The notes under the pieces: generated by a model | The model's input: only the letters and a program-made list of their open reading frames with translations | Databases searched by the model: none | What the model was told of the DNA's origin: nothing | NCBI RefSeq assembly: GCF_900491935.1 | Contig: NZ_UEXK01000004.1 | Span: 3,363,599-3,420,780 of the forward strand | DNA length: 57,182 nucleotides | Origin: Klenkia terrae | Lineage (GTDB): Bacteria; Actinomycetota; Actinomycetes; Mycobacteriales; Geodermatophilaceae | Direction of reading: 5' to 3' | Position numbers and translations under genes: made by a program | Shown here: positions 1 through 8,181 of the stretch, in pieces | Layout: every line of letters begins with the position of its first letter | How positions within the stretch are numbered: the first letter of the stretch is position 1

Positions 1-62
1 TAGGCGTGCCGGCGGTAGACCACCGTCGGCTGGGCGGGTCCGGGGCGGGGGGCCTGGGTCAT
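1..62 (-). CDS. N-terminal fragment of an unidentified protein
   Basis: An ATG at 62 on the minus strand opens a frame that runs off the left edge (about 20 codons, beginning MTQAPRPGPAQPTVVYRRHA). A GGGAGG sequence about nine bases upstream is a good ribosome binding site, and the stop of the VOC gene lies 52 bases upstream, so it may be the next gene of the same transcript. Too little is present to assign a family. Confidence 0.4.
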   Translation of the reverse strand, partial: MTQAPRPGPAQPTVVYRRHA

Positions 63-114
63 GCGGTGTGCCTCCCGGGCGGTGGTACGGCGGGTCAGGG
101 GGCCAACCCGGAGA

Positions 115-609
115 TCAGAGCACGTGTTCCCCGTACATCTCGCCCAGCGGGTCGGCGATGAGCTCGATGCGGGCGCCGTCGGGGTCGCGGAAGTAGACCG
201 AGACGCCGCTGTGCACCGCGTGGTCCACGCCGGCCTCGGTCAGCTTGGCCACCAGGGCCTCCCAGCGGCTGGGCTCCACGCTGATCGCCACGTGGTGCAG
301 CCCGCCGAGCACCTCGGCGTAGGGGCCGACGTCCAGGCCCGGGAAGTCGAAGAACGCCAGCAGGTTCGAGTTGCCGATGTCGAAGAAGAAGTGCGAGCTG
401 CCCGGGTAGTCGCGGTTGTCGATCAGCTCGGTGAGCGGGAAGCCGAGCACGCCCTGGTAGAAGGCGATCGTGCGCTCGACGTCGCTGCTGATCAGCGCGG
501 TGTGGTGCAGGCCGCGGGCGGTGGAGGCGGGGCGCTCGCCGGCCGGCCGCAGGTGCTGGTCGCGGATCCGGGCGCGGGTGGCCTCGATGGCGGGGAGGTC
601 GACGGTCAT
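115..609 (-). CDS. VOC family (glyoxalase/dioxygenase-like) protein
   Basis: A 164-residue metal-site protein of the vicinal oxygen chelate superfamily. After an N-terminal helical stretch, a first beta-alpha-beta-beta-beta module begins at 'LHHTALISSDVERTIAFYQ' and a second ends in 'VYFRDPDGARIELI', the usual last strand that carries a metal-ligand Glu. The residues typical of VOC metal sites (His in LHHTA, His in LHHVAI, Glu in RIELI) are visible. The substrate cannot be read from sequence; glyoxalase, extradiol dioxygenase and antibiotic-resistance members share this fold. It is divergent from a MarR regulator 58 bases away, which suggests ligand-controlled expression by that protein. The ATG at 609 is the only sensible start. 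Confidence 0.85.
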   Translation of the reverse strand: MTVDLPAIEATRARIRDQHLRPAGERPASTARGLHHTALISSDVERTIAFYQGVLGFPLTELIDNRDYPGSSHFFFDIGNSNLLAFFDFPGLDVGPYAEVLGGLHHVAISVEPSRWEALVAKLTEAGVDHAVHSGVSVYFRDPDGARIELIADPLGEMYGEHVL

Positions 610-628
610 GGGGACAGCGTGCGCCCGG

Positions 629-667
629 TTTGGTGACGTGTCAACGACAGCGGTCTAGGCTGTCGCC
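629..667. promoter_or_regulatory. Divergent VOC/marR control region with dyad and marR -10
   Basis: The 58-base space between the divergent VOC and MarR genes holds a dyad TGAC-gt-GTCA (634-643), a candidate operator for the MarR protein. TAGGCT (656-661) is a good -10 element that ends six bases before the marR GTG and would put the start of transcription on the start codon, giving a leaderless message. No ribosome binding site precedes the GTG, which agrees. The -35 is not clear. Confidence 0.35.
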
Positions 668-1114
668 GTGACCTGGTTGGACGACGAGCAGCAGCACCTG
701 TGGCGGCGGTGGCTGCTGCTGACCACCCGGCTGCCCGCGGCGCTGAACCGCCAGCTGCAGGCCGACAGCGACCTCTCCCTGGCCGACTTCGACGTGCTGG
801 TGAAGCTGTCGGAGACCGACGGCGGGCGGGTGCGCTCGCGCGAGCTGTGCGCAGCGCTGGGCTGGGAGAAGAGCCGGCTGTCCCACCACCTGACCCGGAT
901 GGGCGCCCGCGGCCTGGTCGAGCGGACCGGCGCCGCCGGCGACGCCCGCGGCTCCGACGTCGTGCTGACCCCGGCCGGCCGGGCCGCGATCGAGGCCGCG
1001 GCGCCCGCGCACGTGGACACCGTGCGGGAGCTCTTCTTCGCCGACCTGACGCCGGCGCAGCTGCAGGCGCTGACCGCGCTGACCGACCGCGTGCTGGACC
1101 GGCTGCCCGACTGA
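668..1114 (+). CDS. MarR family transcriptional regulator
   Basis: A 148-residue dimeric winged-helix regulator. The core reads 'LADFDVLVKLSETDGGRVRSRELCAALGWEKSRLSHHLTRM' (recognition helix, about residues 45-80), followed by the wing 'GLVERTGAAGDARGSDVVLTPAG' with the Asp-x-Arg-Gly wing tip of MarR proteins, and a C-terminal dimerisation helix. Start: GTG at 668 without an upstream ribosome binding site but with a -10 element six bases away. MarR proteins usually repress their own gene and a divergent neighbour in response to phenolic or oxidising ligands; here the neighbour is the VOC gene. The ligand is unknown. Confidence 0.9.
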   Translation: MTWLDDEQQHLWRRWLLLTTRLPAALNRQLQADSDLSLADFDVLVKLSETDGGRVRSRELCAALGWEKSRLSHHLTRMGARGLVERTGAAGDARGSDVVLTPAGRAAIEAAAPAHVDTVRELFFADLTPAQLQALTALTDRVLDRLPD

Positions 1115-1132
1115 GCTGTCGAGGTCCGAGCC

Positions 1133-1939
1133 TCAGCCGCGGTGGCGGAGGTCCTCGGTGATGTCCGCGGCGGCCTGCAGCACGGCCGGCAGCAGCCGTC
1201 CGCGCAGCTCCTCGGGGGTGACCCGGGTGGTGTGCGAGGAGACGGTGACCGCCGCGACGACGCCGCCGTCCCGGTCGTGCACGGGGGCGGCGACGCACTG
1301 CACGCCGGCCTCCAGCTCCTGCTCCAGCACGCAGACGCCGGACTCCCGGACGTCGGCGACCACCGCCCGCAGCTGGTCGACCGAGGTGAGCGTCTGCGGG
1401 GTGATCGGGGCCAGCTCGACCCCGGCCAGCACGCCGTCCAGCTCGGCGGGGGGCAGCCCGGCCAGCAGCACCCGGCCCATCGAGGAGGCGTAGGCCGGGA
1501 TCCGGGTGCCCACCTCCACGTTCATGCTCATGATCCGGCGGTAGGGCACCCGCACCGTGTAGAGCACGTCGGAGCCCTCGAGCACGCCGGCCGACGCGGT
1601 CTCCTCGACGTCGGCGGCCAGCCGGGTCAACCGCTCCCGGACGACGTCCCACACCGTGGTGGTCGCCAGGTAGGCCTGGCCCAGCTCGAGCACCCGTGGC
1701 CGCAGCGACCAGGTCTGCCCGTCGGTGACGACGTAGTCCAGGGACTGCAGGGTGTGCAGCAGCCGGCGCGCGGTGGCCGGGGCCAGCCCGACGGCGCGGG
1801 CGACCTCGGCCAGCGTGCGGCGCGGGTGCTCGCGGTCGAAGGCCCGGATGACGGCCAGCCCGCGGTCCAGGGCCCGCACGTACTCCGTGCCCTCGCTGGT
1901 CCGCGGGTCGACCAGCCGGGGTGCAGCGGTCAGGCTCAT
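1133..1939 (-). CDS. IclR family transcriptional regulator
   Basis: A 268-residue two-domain regulator. The N-terminal winged helix ('YVRALDRGLAVIRAFDREHPRRTLAEVARAVGLAPATARRLLHTL') has the family's typical opening. The C-terminal effector-binding domain contains 'RIPAYASSMGRVLLAGL' and ends with 'VAAPVHDRDGGVVAAVTVSS'. This resembles the PcaR/PobR branch that controls aromatic-acid catabolism, whose targets usually lie next door; here only a GT2 gene and methionine/cysteine genes are adjacent, so the target is open. The start chosen is ATG 1939 (MSLTAA); the same frame stays open further upstream but there runs antisense-like through the glycosyltransferase gene. It converges with marR, leaving 18 bases between the stops. 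Confidence 0.9.
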   Translation of the reverse strand: MSLTAAPRLVDPRTSEGTEYVRALDRGLAVIRAFDREHPRRTLAEVARAVGLAPATARRLLHTLQSLDYVVTDGQTWSLRPRVLELGQAYLATTTVWDVVRERLTRLAADVEETASAGVLEGSDVLYTVRVPYRRIMSMNVEVGTRIPAYASSMGRVLLAGLPPAELDGVLAGVELAPITPQTLTSVDQLRAVVADVRESGVCVLEQELEAGVQCVAAPVHDRDGGVVAAVTVSSHTTRVTPEELRGRLLPAVLQAAADITEDLRHRG

Positions 1940-2039
1940 CGTTCTCCTCTGCGGACGGCGGGGCACGAGGGTGCGGCTTCGCCTGGCGAACGGTACGGGA
2001 CGCCGGACGCGTCTGGCCAGGTCGCCGTCCTCCCGGGGG

Positions 2040-2897
2040 TCACCCCAGCGGGCGCTGGGCGGCGGCGAACCGGTCGGCGAGCGCCCGCGGGACCGGCCGG
2101 CGGCGGGCCAGCGCGGCCGGCAGCAGGCGCAGCACACCGGCGAGGGCGCGGGCCGCGGCGGGTTCCCGGACCGCCCGGGCGCCCAGCGCCGCGGTGTGCC
2201 GCAGCGCGGTCGCAACCGGGAGCCGGAGCCAGGTGACCAGCAGGTCGTTGCGGGTCTGCCGGGCCCAGCGGTCCGGTGCCACGTCCCCCGCGGCCGGGTC
2301 GTGCCGGGCGACGACGTCGGCGCAGTGGGCCAGCTGCCAACCGGCGGCGGCGAGGTCCAGGGCGAGCAGGTGCTCCTCGCCGCCGAAGAACAGCAGCCGG
2401 GAGAAGCCGCCGGTGGCCAGGTAGGCCTCCCGCCGGAGGACGGCGGCGAAGGCCGGGAAGCTGAGCGCGTCCGGGCCCGGTGCACCGGGGGAGCGGCCGA
2501 GCGGGGCGCGGGCGAGCTCCTGGCTGACGGCGTCCTCCCGGCCGTCGGCCAGCAGCACCCGGGCGACGACGACGCCGAGCCGGGGGTGGGCCTCCAGCAG
2601 CTCGACGGCCCGCTCCAGCGCGCCGGGCGCCCACCACGAGTCGTCGTCGGCGAAGGCGACGTAGGGGGTCCCGGCCCGGCGGACGCCGTCGGTGCGGGCG
2701 GCCGCGCCGGCGTTGCGCGGCAGGGCCAGCACCGTGGCGCCCAGCCGGCGGGCCGCGGTGGCCGAGCCGTCCTCGGACCCGTTGTCCACCACGACCACCT
2801 CGGGACCGGCGGGCAGGGCGTGCAGCGTGCGCAGCAGCGATGCCCGGCGGTCCCGGGTGGCGACGACGACGGACACGCGGTCGGCGAGGGTGCTCAC
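2040..2897 (-). CDS. Glycosyltransferase family 2
   Basis: A 285-residue GT-A fold enzyme that transfers a sugar from a nucleotide donor. Seen: an N-terminal nucleotide-binding strand 'RVSVVVATRDRRASLLRTL', then 'VVVVDNGSEDGSATAARRLGATVLALPRNAGAAAR', and the metal-binding acidic motif 'YVAFADDDSWW' at about residues 85-95. A central 'LSFPAFAAVLRREAYLATGGF' is typical of rhamnosyl-/mycofactocin-type GT2 proteins. No transmembrane segments, so it is probably cytoplasmic. It follows the cystathionine gamma-synthase gene by 43 bases on the same strand, but no functional link is obvious. Donor and acceptor are unknown. Confidence 0.85.
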   Translation of the reverse strand: MSTLADRVSVVVATRDRRASLLRTLHALPAGPEVVVVDNGSEDGSATAARRLGATVLALPRNAGAAARTDGVRRAGTPYVAFADDDSWWAPGALERAVELLEAHPRLGVVVARVLLADGREDAVSQELARAPLGRSPGAPGPDALSFPAFAAVLRREAYLATGGFSRLLFFGGEEHLLALDLAAAGWQLAHCADVVARHDPAAGDVAPDRWARQTRNDLLVTWLRLPVATALRHTAALGARAVREPAAARALAGVLRLLPAALARRRPVPRALADRFAAAQRPLG

Positions 2898-2940
2898 CGG
2901 ACCGCGGTGCCCACCTCCGCCGGCCGGCCATGCAGGGATC

Positions 2941-4104
2941 TCAGGCGAGCATCTGCTCCAGGTCCGCCAACAGGTCGGTGGCGTCCTCGATGCCGACGGA
3001 CAGCCGGACCAGGTCGGCGGGCACCTCCAGCGCGGAGCCGGCGACCGAGGCGTGCGTCATCCGGTGCGGGTGCTCGACGAGGGACTCCACGCCGCCCAGG
3101 GACTCGGCGAGGGTGAACACCTGGGCGCGCTCGCAGACGGCCAGCGCCGCCTCCTCGCCGCCGCGCAGGCGGAACGACAGCATCCCGCCGAAGCCCGACA
3201 TCTGCTTCGCCGCGATCTCGTGGCCGGGGTGGTCCGGCAGCCCGGGGTACAGCACCGAGGAGACCGCCGCGTGGGAGGTCAGGAACTCGGCCACCTCCCC
3301 GGCGTTCGCCTGGTGCCGGTCCATCCGCACGCCGAGGGTCTTGATGCCGCGCATGACCAGCCAGGCGTCGAAGGGCCCGGCGACCGCGCCCATCGCGTTC
3401 TGGTGGAAGGCCAGCTGCTCACCGAGCTCGGCGGTGCCGGCGACCAGCGCCCCGCCGACGACGTCGGAGTGCCCGCCCAGGTACTTCGTCGTGGAGTGCA
3501 CGACCACGTCGGCGCCCAGGGGCAGCGGCTGCTGCAGGTAGGGCGAGGCGAAGGTGTTGTCCACCGCGAGCAGCGCGCCGTGCTCGTGGGCCAGCTGGGC
3601 CAGCGCGGCGATGTCGGCGATGCCCAGCAGCGGGTTGGTCGGCGTCTCGCACCAGACCAGCTTCGTGGTCGGCCGGAACGCGGCCCGGACGGCGTCCAGG
3701 TCACCGAGGTCGACCGGGGTGTGGTCGACGCCCCAGCGCTGCAGCACCTTGCTGATCAGCCGGAACGTGCCGCCGTAGGCGTCGATCGGGATGACCAGGT
3801 GGTCGCCGGGGTTCAGCACGGTGCGCAGCAGGGCGTCCTCGGCGGCCAGCCCGGAGGCGAACGCCAGGCCGGTGGCGCCCTGCTCCAGGGACGCCAGCGC
3901 GTCCTGCAGCGCGGTGCGGGTCGGGTTGGCGCTGCGGCTGTACTCGTAGCCCTGGCGCAGCCCGCCGACACCGTCCTGCTTGTAGGTGCTGGTCAGGTGC
4001 AGCGGGACGACGACGGCGCCGGTGGTCGGGTCGGGCTCCTGGCCGGCGTGGATCGCCCGGGTGCTGAAGCCGTGCGTCGACGCGGGGGAGTGCGGGTCGG
4101 TCAT
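2941..4104 (-). CDS. metB: Cystathionine gamma-synthase / gamma-lyase (PLP enzyme)
   Basis: A 387-residue Cys/Met-metabolism PLP enzyme of fold type I. The Schiff-base lysine is Lys207 in 'VVHSTTKYLGGHSDVVGG'; the phosphate-binding 'YSRSANPTR' (about 55-63) and 'FASGLAAEDALLRTVL' are intact. It makes cystathionine from an activated homoserine ester and cysteine, or cleaves cystathionine; sequence alone does not settle the direction. It is coupled to the cystathionine beta-synthase gene through an ATGA overlap (4101-4104), as in other actinomycetes where the pair forms the reverse transsulfuration route. That context favours cystathionine gamma-lyase/synthase activity. Start ATG 4104 is fixed by the overlap. 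Confidence 0.93.
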   Translation of the reverse strand: MTDPHSPASTHGFSTRAIHAGQEPDPTTGAVVVPLHLTSTYKQDGVGGLRQGYEYSRSANPTRTALQDALASLEQGATGLAFASGLAAEDALLRTVLNPGDHLVIPIDAYGGTFRLISKVLQRWGVDHTPVDLGDLDAVRAAFRPTTKLVWCETPTNPLLGIADIAALAQLAHEHGALLAVDNTFASPYLQQPLPLGADVVVHSTTKYLGGHSDVVGGALVAGTAELGEQLAFHQNAMGAVAGPFDAWLVMRGIKTLGVRMDRHQANAGEVAEFLTSHAAVSSVLYPGLPDHPGHEIAAKQMSGFGGMLSFRLRGGEEAALAVCERAQVFTLAESLGGVESLVEHPHRMTHASVAGSALEVPADLVRLSVGIEDATDLLADLEQMLA

Positions 4105-5516
4105 GCCGTCACCGTAGGAGGCACGGCGGCGGGGATGCCGGCGAGGTGGCCGAGCACGTCCTGCCGGGTGACCACGCCGGCGGGCTTCCCGTCCTCGTGC
4201 ACCAGCAGCGCGTCGGCGCCGCCGAGGGCGGCGACCGCGGCGGACACCGGCTCGCCGGAGCCGATGATCGGCAGCGGCGCGCTCATGTGCTTCTCCAGGG
4301 TGTCCGACAGTGCGGCGGCACCGGAGAACAGCGCGTCCAGCAGCGCCTTCTCCTCGACCGAGCCGACCACCTCGCCGGCGGTGACCGGCGGCTCGGCCCG
4401 CACGACCGGCATCTGGGAGACGCCGTACTCGCGCAGGATGTCGATGGCCTCGCGGACGGTCTCGGTGGGGTGGGTGTGCACCAGGGCCGGCAGCGCGTCG
4501 CCGTCGCCGGACTTGGCCCGCAGCAGCTCGCCCACGGTCTCGCCGTCGGCGGCCTCGACGAAGCCGTAGTCGGCCATCCACTCGTCGTCGAAGATCTTCT
4601 TCAGGTAGCCGCGGCCGCCGTCGGGCAGCAGCACCACCAGGACGTCGTCCTTGGTCAGCTTCTCCGCCACCCGCAGCGCGGCGACCACGGCCATGCCGCA
4701 GGAGCCGCCGACCAGCAGGCCCTCCTCGCGGGCCAGCCGCCGGGTCATCGCGAAGGAGTCGCCGTCGCTGACCGCGACTATCTCGTCGGCCACGGTCTGG
4801 TCGTAGGTCGAGGGCCAGAAGTCCTCGCCGACGCCCTCGACCAGGTAGGGCCGCCCGGTGCCGCCGGAGTAGACCGAGCCCTCCGGGTCGGCGCCGATGA
4901 CCTGCACCGCACCGCCGGAGGCCTCCTTGAGGTAGCGCCCGACGCCGGAGATGGTGCCGCCGGTGCCGGCACCGGTGACGAAGTGGGTGACCCGGCCGTC
5001 GGTCTGCGCCCAGATCTCCGGGCCGGTGGTCTCGTAGTGGCTGCGCGGGTTGTTCGGGTTGGAGTACTGGTCGGGCTTCCAGCCGCCGGGGGTCTCCCGG
5101 GCGAGCCGGTCGGAGACCGAGTAGTAGGACCGCGGGTCCGACGGGTCCACCGCGGTCGGGCAGACCACGACCTGCGCGCCGTAGGCCCGCAGCGTGTTGA
5201 CCTTGTCCGCGCTGACCTTGTCCGGGCAGATGAAGATGCACTTGTAGCCGCGCTGCTGGGCCACGATGGCCAACCCGACACCGGTGTTGCCGCTGGTGGG
5301 CTCCACGATCGTGCCGCCGGGCTGCAGGGCCCCCGACGCCTCCGCGGCGTCGATCATCCGCACGGCGATGCGGTCCTTGACCGACCCGCCCGGGTTGACG
5401 TACTCGACCTTGGCCAGCACCAGCGGGGCGTCAGGACCCAGGTGCTCGGTGACCTTGGTCAGGCGCACCAGCGGGGTGTTCCCGATGAGGTCGACGACGG
5501 ACTCGGCGTACTGCAC
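4101..5516 (-). CDS. cbs: Cystathionine beta-synthase with C-terminal CBS pair
   Basis: A 471-residue PLP enzyme that joins serine (or O-acetylserine) and homocysteine to cystathionine. The catalytic domain (about 1-320) has the PLP lysine Lys47 in 'PGGSVKDR', the phosphate loop 'TSGNTG' (74-79) and the glycine loop 'GAGTGGT' (182-188). Two CBS motifs follow (about 335-465; 'LREYGVSQMPVV', 'GKPAGVVTRQDVLG'), the module that binds adenosyl ligands in other CBS enzymes. Start: GTG 5516, preceded by GGAGGACC; the frame remains open upstream, but that part overlaps the divergent aldo-keto reductase gene and looks non-coding. Its stop overlaps the start of metB. Confidence 0.93.
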   Translation of the reverse strand: MQYAESVVDLIGNTPLVRLTKVTEHLGPDAPLVLAKVEYVNPGGSVKDRIAVRMIDAAEASGALQPGGTIVEPTSGNTGVGLAIVAQQRGYKCIFICPDKVSADKVNTLRAYGAQVVVCPTAVDPSDPRSYYSVSDRLARETPGGWKPDQYSNPNNPRSHYETTGPEIWAQTDGRVTHFVTGAGTGGTISGVGRYLKEASGGAVQVIGADPEGSVYSGGTGRPYLVEGVGEDFWPSTYDQTVADEIVAVSDGDSFAMTRRLAREEGLLVGGSCGMAVVAALRVAEKLTKDDVLVVLLPDGGRGYLKKIFDDEWMADYGFVEAADGETVGELLRAKSGDGDALPALVHTHPTETVREAIDILREYGVSQMPVVRAEPPVTAGEVVGSVEEKALLDALFSGAAALSDTLEKHMSAPLPIIGSGEPVSAAVAALGGADALLVHEDGKPAGVVTRQDVLGHLAGIPAAVPPTVTA

Positions 5517-5616
5517 GGGAGGTCCTCCAGCGTGGGTGTGCGGGGCGGCCGGGGTCCCCGGTCCGTGCCGACGATCCCACGTGTCGGTGCCGCCGTCCCC
5601 GGGCAGGGCACCGGGC

Positions 5617-6399
5617 ATGACAGCGACGCAGCAGCCCACGGCCGCACTGCCCGGCGGCGGAGCCATGCCGCTGCTGGGGTTCGGCACCTGGCAGATCACC
5701 GGGACCGCGTGCACGGACGCCGTCCGGGCCGCCCTGGACGCCGGGTACCGGCACCTGGACACCGCCACGATGTACCGCAACGAGGCCGAGGTCGGCCGGG
5801 CGCTGGCGGACTCCGACGTCCCCCGCAGGGAGGTCTTCGTGACCACCAAGCTGCCCCCGGAGCGGGCCTCGGCCGCCCGGTCGACGCTGGAGGCATCGCT
5901 GTCCGCCCTCGGTGTCGAGCAGGTCGACCTGTGGCTGGTGCACTGGTCCACCGGGGACGACGACGTCGCGCTGTGGCGGGAGTTCATCGCGGCGCGGGAC
6001 GCCGGCCTGGCCCGGGACGTCGGCGTCTCGAACTTCTCCCTGGCCCAGCTCGACGAGCTGGCCGAGGCGACGGGGGTGATGCCGGCGGTGAACCAGGTGC
6101 GCTGGGCGCCCTCGCTCTTCGACGCCGACGTGCTCGAGGGCCACCGGCAGCGCGGGGTGGTGCTCGAGGGCTACAGCCCGTTCAAGTCCACCGACCTCGA
6201 CGACCCGGTGCTGGTGGAGATCGCCGGGGCGCACGGGGTGACCACCGCCCAGGTCGTGCTGCGCTGGCACCTGGACCACGGCGTCGTCGTCATCCCCAAG
6301 TCGGTCACCCCGGAGCGGATCGCGGCCAACGCCGACGTGCTCGGCTTCGCGCTGACCGGGATCGAGCGCGGTCGGGTGGACGGCCTGGCCCGGTCGTGA
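5617..6399 (+). CDS. Aldo/keto reductase (2,5-diketo-D-gluconate reductase type)
   Basis: A 260-residue (beta/alpha)8 NADPH-dependent reductase. The catalytic tetrad is complete: Asp48, Tyr53 ('[13 protein letters not shown]'), Lys78 ('VFVTTKLP') and His109 ('LWLVHW'). The C-terminal cofactor motif is '[13 protein letters not shown]'. It lies in the group that reduces small carbonyls such as diketogluconate or methylglyoxal; the physiological substrate is unknown. It begins 100 bases from the divergent CBS gene and is followed after 13 bases by a second, distinct aldo/keto reductase, so the two probably share a transcript. Confidence 0.92.
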   Translation: MTATQQPTAALPGGGAMPLLGFGTWQITGTACTDAVRAALDAGYRHLDTATMYRNEAEVGRALADSDVPRREVFVTTKLPPERASAARSTLEASLSALGVEQVDLWLVHWSTGDDDVALWREFIAARDAGLARDVGVSNFSLAQLDELAEATGVMPAVNQVRWAPSLFDADVLEGHRQRGVVLEGYSPFKSTDLDDPVLVEIAGAHGVTTAQVVLRWHLDHGVVVIPKSVTPERIAANADVLGFALTGIERGRVDGLARS

Positions 6400-6412
6400 G
6401 CAGGATCGACCC

Positions 6413-7414
6413 ATGACCACACCGATCAGCCGGCGCCGGCTTGGCGACCTCGACGTGTCCGCGGAGGGCCTGGGCTGCATGGGGATGAGCCAGTCCTACG
6501 GGACGGCGGACCGCGACGAGTCCCTCGCGACCCTGGACCGGGCCCTCGAGCTGGGCATCCCCTTCTGGGACCCCCCCGACGTCTACGGCGACGGGCACAA
6601 CGGGGAGCTGCTCGCCGAGCGCCTGCGCCCCCGCCGGGACGACGTCCAGCTGGCCACCAAGTTCTCCATCTCCCGCCAGCCCGACGGCGTGATGGCCATC
6701 GACGGCCGACCGGAGAACGTGCGGGCCCGCTGCGAGGCCAGCCTGCGCCGCCTGGGCGTGGACACCATCGACCTCTACTACCAGCACCGGGTGGACCGGC
6801 AGGTCCCGATCGAGGACACCGTCGGGGCGATGGCCGAGCTGGTGCAGGCCGGCAAGGTCCGGCACCTGGGGCTGTCGGAGGCCTCCGCCGACTCGGTCCG
6901 CCGGGCCGCCGCGGTGCACCCGATCACCGCGCTGCAGAGCGAGTGGTCGCTGTGGACCCGCGACCTGGAGAGCAGCGGCGTCCTCGCGGTCGCCCGCGAG
7001 CACGGGATCGGCATCGTGCCGTTCTCCCCGCTGGGCCGCGGGTTCCTCACCGGGGCGATCACCAGCCCCGCCGACTTCGGCGACGACGACTTCCGGAAGG
7101 GCATGCCGCGGTTCCAGGGCGAGGCGTTCGACGCCAACCTGCGGCTGGTCGACGCCGTCCGGGCGCTGGCGACGGAGAAGGGCGTCACCGCCGGGCAGCT
7201 GGCGCTGGCCTGGGTGTCGGCGCAGGGCGAGGACGTCGTCCCGATCCCGGGCACCAAGCGGCGCAGCTACCTGGAGGAGAACGCCGGGGCCGACGCGGTC
7301 GAGCTGACTGCCGACGACCTGACCCGGCTGGAGCAGATCGCCCCGCCCGGGGCGGCCGAGGGCGGCCGGTACGCCGACGCCGGCTACGCCTACGGCGACA
7401 GCCCGGCCCGGTGA
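6413..7414 (+). CDS. Aldo/keto reductase (YhdN/AKR13-like)
   Basis: A 333-residue aldo/keto reductase from a different branch than its upstream neighbour. The tetrad is Asp53 and Tyr58 ('[11 protein letters not shown]'), Lys83 ('LATKFS') and His125 ('YYQHRVD'). It contains '[10 protein letters not shown]' and '[12 protein letters not shown]', hallmarks of the Tas/YhdN-like reductases that act on aldehydes and pyridoxal-type substrates. In most relatives the first motif reads F-D-T-A-x-x-Y; here it is WDPPDVY, a conservative change around an intact Asp. Its stop overlaps the GTG of the XdhC-like gene (GTGA, 7411-7414). Confidence 0.92.
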   Translation: MTTPISRRRLGDLDVSAEGLGCMGMSQSYGTADRDESLATLDRALELGIPFWDPPDVYGDGHNGELLAERLRPRRDDVQLATKFSISRQPDGVMAIDGRPENVRARCEASLRRLGVDTIDLYYQHRVDRQVPIEDTVGAMAELVQAGKVRHLGLSEASADSVRRAAAVHPITALQSEWSLWTRDLESSGVLAVAREHGIGIVPFSPLGRGFLTGAITSPADFGDDDFRKGMPRFQGEAFDANLRLVDAVRALATEKGVTAGQLALAWVSAQGEDVVPIPGTKRRSYLEENAGADAVELTADDLTRLEQIAPPGAAEGGRYADAGYAYGDSPAR

Positions 7415-7920
7415 CCGCCGACCCGAACTGCGGGGTCGCGCACGGCGACGCGGCGGACCCGGTGACCGACCGGGTGCTGGTGGCCGTGTTCGCCTCGCCG
7501 GTCGCCGCGGCCCTGCTGCGGCTGGGCGCGGAGTGCGGCTACGCCCCCGTGCTGGTCGAGCCCGGGGACCGCGAGGTGGACGGGCTGCCCGCCGGCACGA
7601 CCCGGCTGACCGCGGTGCCCGCCGAGCCGCACGCCGACGTCGTCGTCTGCGACCACCACCGCGACGAGCTGGGCGAGGTGCTGCGCGATGCCCTCGCGAC
7701 CTCCACCCGGTGGATCGGGCTGATGGGCAACCCCCGGCACGTGGGCCCGCACGTGGCCGCGCTGGCCGCGCTCGGCGTGCCGCCGGCCGAGGTCGCGCGG
7801 GTGCACCGGCCGATCGGGCTGGACATCGGCTCGCGCGCCCCGGCGGAGATCGCGGTGTCCACGCTGGCCGGGCTGCTCGCCGACCGCAACGGCCGGGCCG
7901 GGGGCTTCCTGGACGGCTGA
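7411..7920 (+). CDS. XdhC C-terminal-type Rossmann domain protein
   Basis: A 169-residue protein that matches only the C-terminal Rossmann half of XdhC/CoxI proteins, which help insert molybdenum cofactor into xanthine dehydrogenase-like enzymes. Seen: an N-terminal Rossmann strand '[21 protein letters not shown]', '[16 protein letters not shown]', the block '[15 protein letters not shown]', and the family signature '[18 protein letters not shown]' (about 132-150). The usual N-terminal XdhC_CoxI domain is missing and no molybdenum hydroxylase gene is nearby, so a role in cofactor insertion is not supported by context. It is coupled to the aldo/keto reductase; it may be a redox or nucleotide-binding accessory. 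Confidence 0.8.
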   Translation: MTADPNCGVAHGDAADPVTDRVLVAVFASPVAAALLRLGAECGYAPVLVEPGDREVDGLPAGTTRLTAVPAEPHADVVVCDHHRDELGEVLRDALATSTRWIGLMGNPRHVGPHVAALAALGVPPAEVARVHRPIGLDIGSRAPAEIAVSTLAGLLADRNGRAGGFLDG

Positions 7921-8004
7921 CCTGCGGAACGCCGGGCGACCTGCCACCGTTGAGGATCCTGGGAGGACCCGCTCGCAGGTCCCGCACACGGAAGGTGACC
8001 CCTC

Positions 8005-8181
8005 GTGGCATCGCTGATCAGCAAGCTCACCCAGTTCGCCAAGAGCCCCCAGGGCCAGCGCGCCATCCGCACGGCCACCGACAAGGCCCAGCAGTTCGCG
8101 AAGGACCCGAAGAACCGCGCCAAGATCGACCAGGTCCGCAGCAAGCTGCAGGGCGGCAAGGGCGGTGGCACCGCCCGCTGA
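8005..8181 (+). CDS. Small basic helical protein, 58 residues
   Basis: A GTG-started frame with a GGAAGG sequence upstream encodes MASLISKLTQFAKSPQGQRA..., continuing with 'KAQQFAKDPKNRAKI' and ending in a Gly-rich, basic tail 'GGKGGGTAR'. The spacing of Ala, Leu and Lys suggests two amphipathic helices; two 'QFAKxP' units (TQFAKSP, QQFAKDP) form an internal repeat. I recognise similar short proteins in actinomycetes but know no function. Its stop directly abuts the stop of the convergent HisN-type gene with no base between them. Confidence 0.65.
   Translation: MASLISKLTQFAKSPQGQRAIRTATDKAQQFAKDPKNRAKIDQVRSKLQGGKGGGTAR

Noticed and set aside
5517-5616. SAM or other riboswitch upstream of the cystathionine genes
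   Set aside because: The gap to the divergent gene is only 100 bases and I see no paired P1 stem or conserved core.
5517-5987. N-terminal extension of the cystathionine beta-synthase frame
   Set aside because: It runs antisense through a clear aldo/keto reductase gene; the GTG at 5516 has a proper ribosome binding site and matches family length.
7940-7980. GACCTGC ... GCAGGTC inverted repeat between the XdhC-like gene and the 58-residue gene
   Set aside because: The 7-base arms are separated by about 30 bases with no further pairing, which is expected by chance in such GC-rich DNA.
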